From: Synergistaceae bacterium
GTDB taxonomy: Bacteria > Synergistota > Synergistia > Synergistales > Synergistaceae
Length of the DNA: 5,372 bases
Assembly (NCBI GenBank): GCA_031264605.1
Contig: JAISDQ010000071.1
Location: 1 to 5,372, forward strand
Direction of reading: 5' to 3'
Below are positions 4,183-5,372 of the stretch, piece after piece. Below the pieces are notes generated by a model. It saw only the letters and a program-made list of their open reading frames with translations, made no database searches and was not told the DNA's origin. Position numbers and translations under genes: made by a program. Position 1 is the first letter of the stretch; every line of letters starts with the position of its first letter.

Positions 4183-5372
4183 ATGAAAAAAATTGCGTTG
4201 ATTGCGGTACTTGTGCTGGCGGTTTGTATGGGGGTATGGCATTTTTCGGGCGTTCCGTCGCGTGGCGCCGAGAATCAGCCAAATGTCAGCCGGGACCAAA
4301 TCGCGAGGATACTGGCGCGTAGTCTCGCTCGAATAGATTTGAGCAAGGCCAGCGATCAGGATCGCGACATGCTGAAAAAACTTGTGATCGAATTCCGTGG
4401 CGAACTTGAATCTATGGGCGTGGATGTAACGCAGTTTCTTACGTCTGAGGAAGTTCGCGAGGCGGCTTCCTCGGACGCGAATCCTCCGCGTTCCACGGAT
4501 TTGACATGGGCTTATGACGCCATAGCGCAATTAGCCGCACGCGGCGTCATAAGCGGCTACCCTGACGGCACGTACACGGGCGGATGGCGTCTCTCAGGCC
4601 AATTTACATTCCCGGAGGAGAGTTTCGCAGCCCCATCTTCGATTTCTTCTCCAGCTCCGGGCAATGTTTTATCTGCATCCGAACCGATGCGTTTCTCATC
4701 TCTACAGACGAACGGGTTTCCAGCGTCCCCTGCGCCGGAACAGGAAACGGCCCGCTACGGTTCTTATTCCGACAATCCGGTCAAACAGGTCGCGACGGAC
4801 CCTGTCGCCACGTTCGGGCTGGACGTCAACACCACCAGCTACGCCAACGTGAGGAGATTTCTCAACGAAGGCAGGATACCGCCGGCGGACGCAGTCCGCG
4901 TGGAGGAACTGATCAACTACTTCCCTCCCGCGCGGGACGATAAAAAACCCGTTCAACTCGAAAACTCGCCGTTTCACGTGGCCTACGAATTGGCTCCGTG
5001 CCCGTGGGACGGGGAGAAAACCATCTTGTGGTTGTCGCTGACCGCCCGAGGTTTGGATTACGCCGAAGCGCCGCCGGCAAATCTCGTCTTTCTCGTCGAC
5101 GTTTCAGGCTCGATGAACTCACAGGAGAGACTGCCCCTCGTCAAGTCCGCGCTGAAAATGCTCGTCAATAAGCTAAGGCCGTCCGACAATATCTCGCTCG
5201 TGACGTACGCCGGCCGCACGTCGCTCGCCCTTCCCGCTACGTCGGGGGAAGAAAAGGACAAAATCATCTCGGCCATAGACAATCTCGGCGCGGGAGGGAG
5301 CACGGCGGGAGCGGCGGGCCTGACGCTGGCATACGAGCAGGCGAGGAAGGCGTTCATAAACGGCGGGGTGAA
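4183..5372 (+). CDS. Secreted vWA-domain protein of the YfbK type with SLH-like N-terminus (3' end outside window)
   Basis: The frame is open from ATG 4183 to the window end, giving 396 codons without a stop. Start support is GGAGGAGG 7 bases upstream and a signal peptide (MKKIALIAVLVLAVCMGVWHF). LAVC is a poor lipobox, so export as a lipoprotein is doubtful. Residues 36-85 form a charged helical region (SRDQIARILARSLARIDLSKAS...). Residues 107-129 hold an SLH-type motif with W109, ending GYPDGTY, followed by GGWRLSGQ. A Pro/Ser/Ala-rich linker runs to about 195. Then comes the YfbK-type N-terminal domain (FGLDVNTTSYANVRRFL from 211; INYFPP from 244) and a vWA domain with the metal-binding motif D306-V-S308-G-S310 and T374 in GGST. 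The visible end, FINGGVN, sits just before the expected 'RVILATDGDFN' part with the last metal ligand. It is likely anchored or exposed in the envelope; the vWA domain would bind a partner protein. It has its own upstream region, separate from the MFS pair. Confidence 0.88.
   Translation, partial: MKKIALIAVLVLAVCMGVWHFSGVPSRGAENQPNVSRDQIARILARSLARIDLSKASDQDRDMLKKLVIEFRGELESMGVDVTQFLTSEEVREAASSDANPPRSTDLTWAYDAIAQLAARGVISGYPDGTYTGGWRLSGQFTFPEESFAAPSSISSPAPGNVLSASEPMRFSSLQTNGFPASPAPEQETARYGSYSDNPVKQVATDPVATFGLDVNTTSYANVRRFLNEGRIPPADAVRVEELINYFPPARDDKKPVQLENSPFHVAYELAPCPWDGEKTILWLSLTARGLDYAEAPPANLVFLVDVSGSMNSQERLPLVKSALKMLVNKLRPSDNISLVTYAGRTSLALPATSGEEKDKIISAIDNLGAGGSTAGAAGLTLAYEQARKAFINGGV

Noticed and set aside
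4584..4943. Separate 119-codon frame overlapping the vWA gene
   Set aside because: It is in a different frame within a continuous open frame that has SLH-like and YfbK-type motifs on both sides.

Overview
The window most resembles the Synergistota, diderm anaerobes, but this is inference from protein style and not from a marker gene. Three things point there: a pilin-type C-terminus at the left edge, an SLH-type motif (WAYDAIAQLAARGVISGYPDG) in the last gene, and a 'GGW-(R/K)-(L/I)-SG' block like the one that opens the barrel of SLH-type outer-membrane proteins of that phylum. All genes I accept are on the + strand.

Layout. (1) 1-342: 3' end of a type IV pilin/pseudopilin-like protein. (2) 387-756: a VbhA-type Fic antitoxin, followed with an overlap by a 50-codon remnant that starts like a Fic toxin and lacks the catalytic domain, so this toxin-antitoxin locus is decayed. 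(3) 762-1472: a complete classical short-chain dehydrogenase/reductase (SDR), beginning at the end of the Fic remnant. (4) 1540-2377: an AT-rich insert-like block with two tandem paralogous small exported membrane proteins. They share a duplicated leader plus signal peptide and differ by a compensated frameshift. (5) 2389-4055: a GC-rich pair of membrane genes, an MFS-like transporter and an unidentified polytopic protein, joined by an ATGA overlap. (6) 4183 to the right edge: a secreted von Willebrand factor A (YfbK-type) protein that runs out of the window just before the second half of its vWA domain. Its N-terminus carries pieces of an SLH outer-membrane protein in apparently swapped order.

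How it fits together. The right part (MFS pair, vWA protein) looks like envelope and transport functions. The left part (pilin end, broken Fic system, AT-rich tandem pair) looks like accessory sequence that has been rearranged. Base composition shifts sharply: a 60-base sample of the first small gene (1681-1740) is 21/60 G+C, and one in the MFS gene (2581-2640) is 40/60. I see no rRNA, tRNA, CRISPR array, insertion sequence or convincing rho-independent terminator. The most interesting items are the permuted SLH/vWA fusion, the tandem pair with its duplicated leader and reading-frame switch, and the Fic scar.
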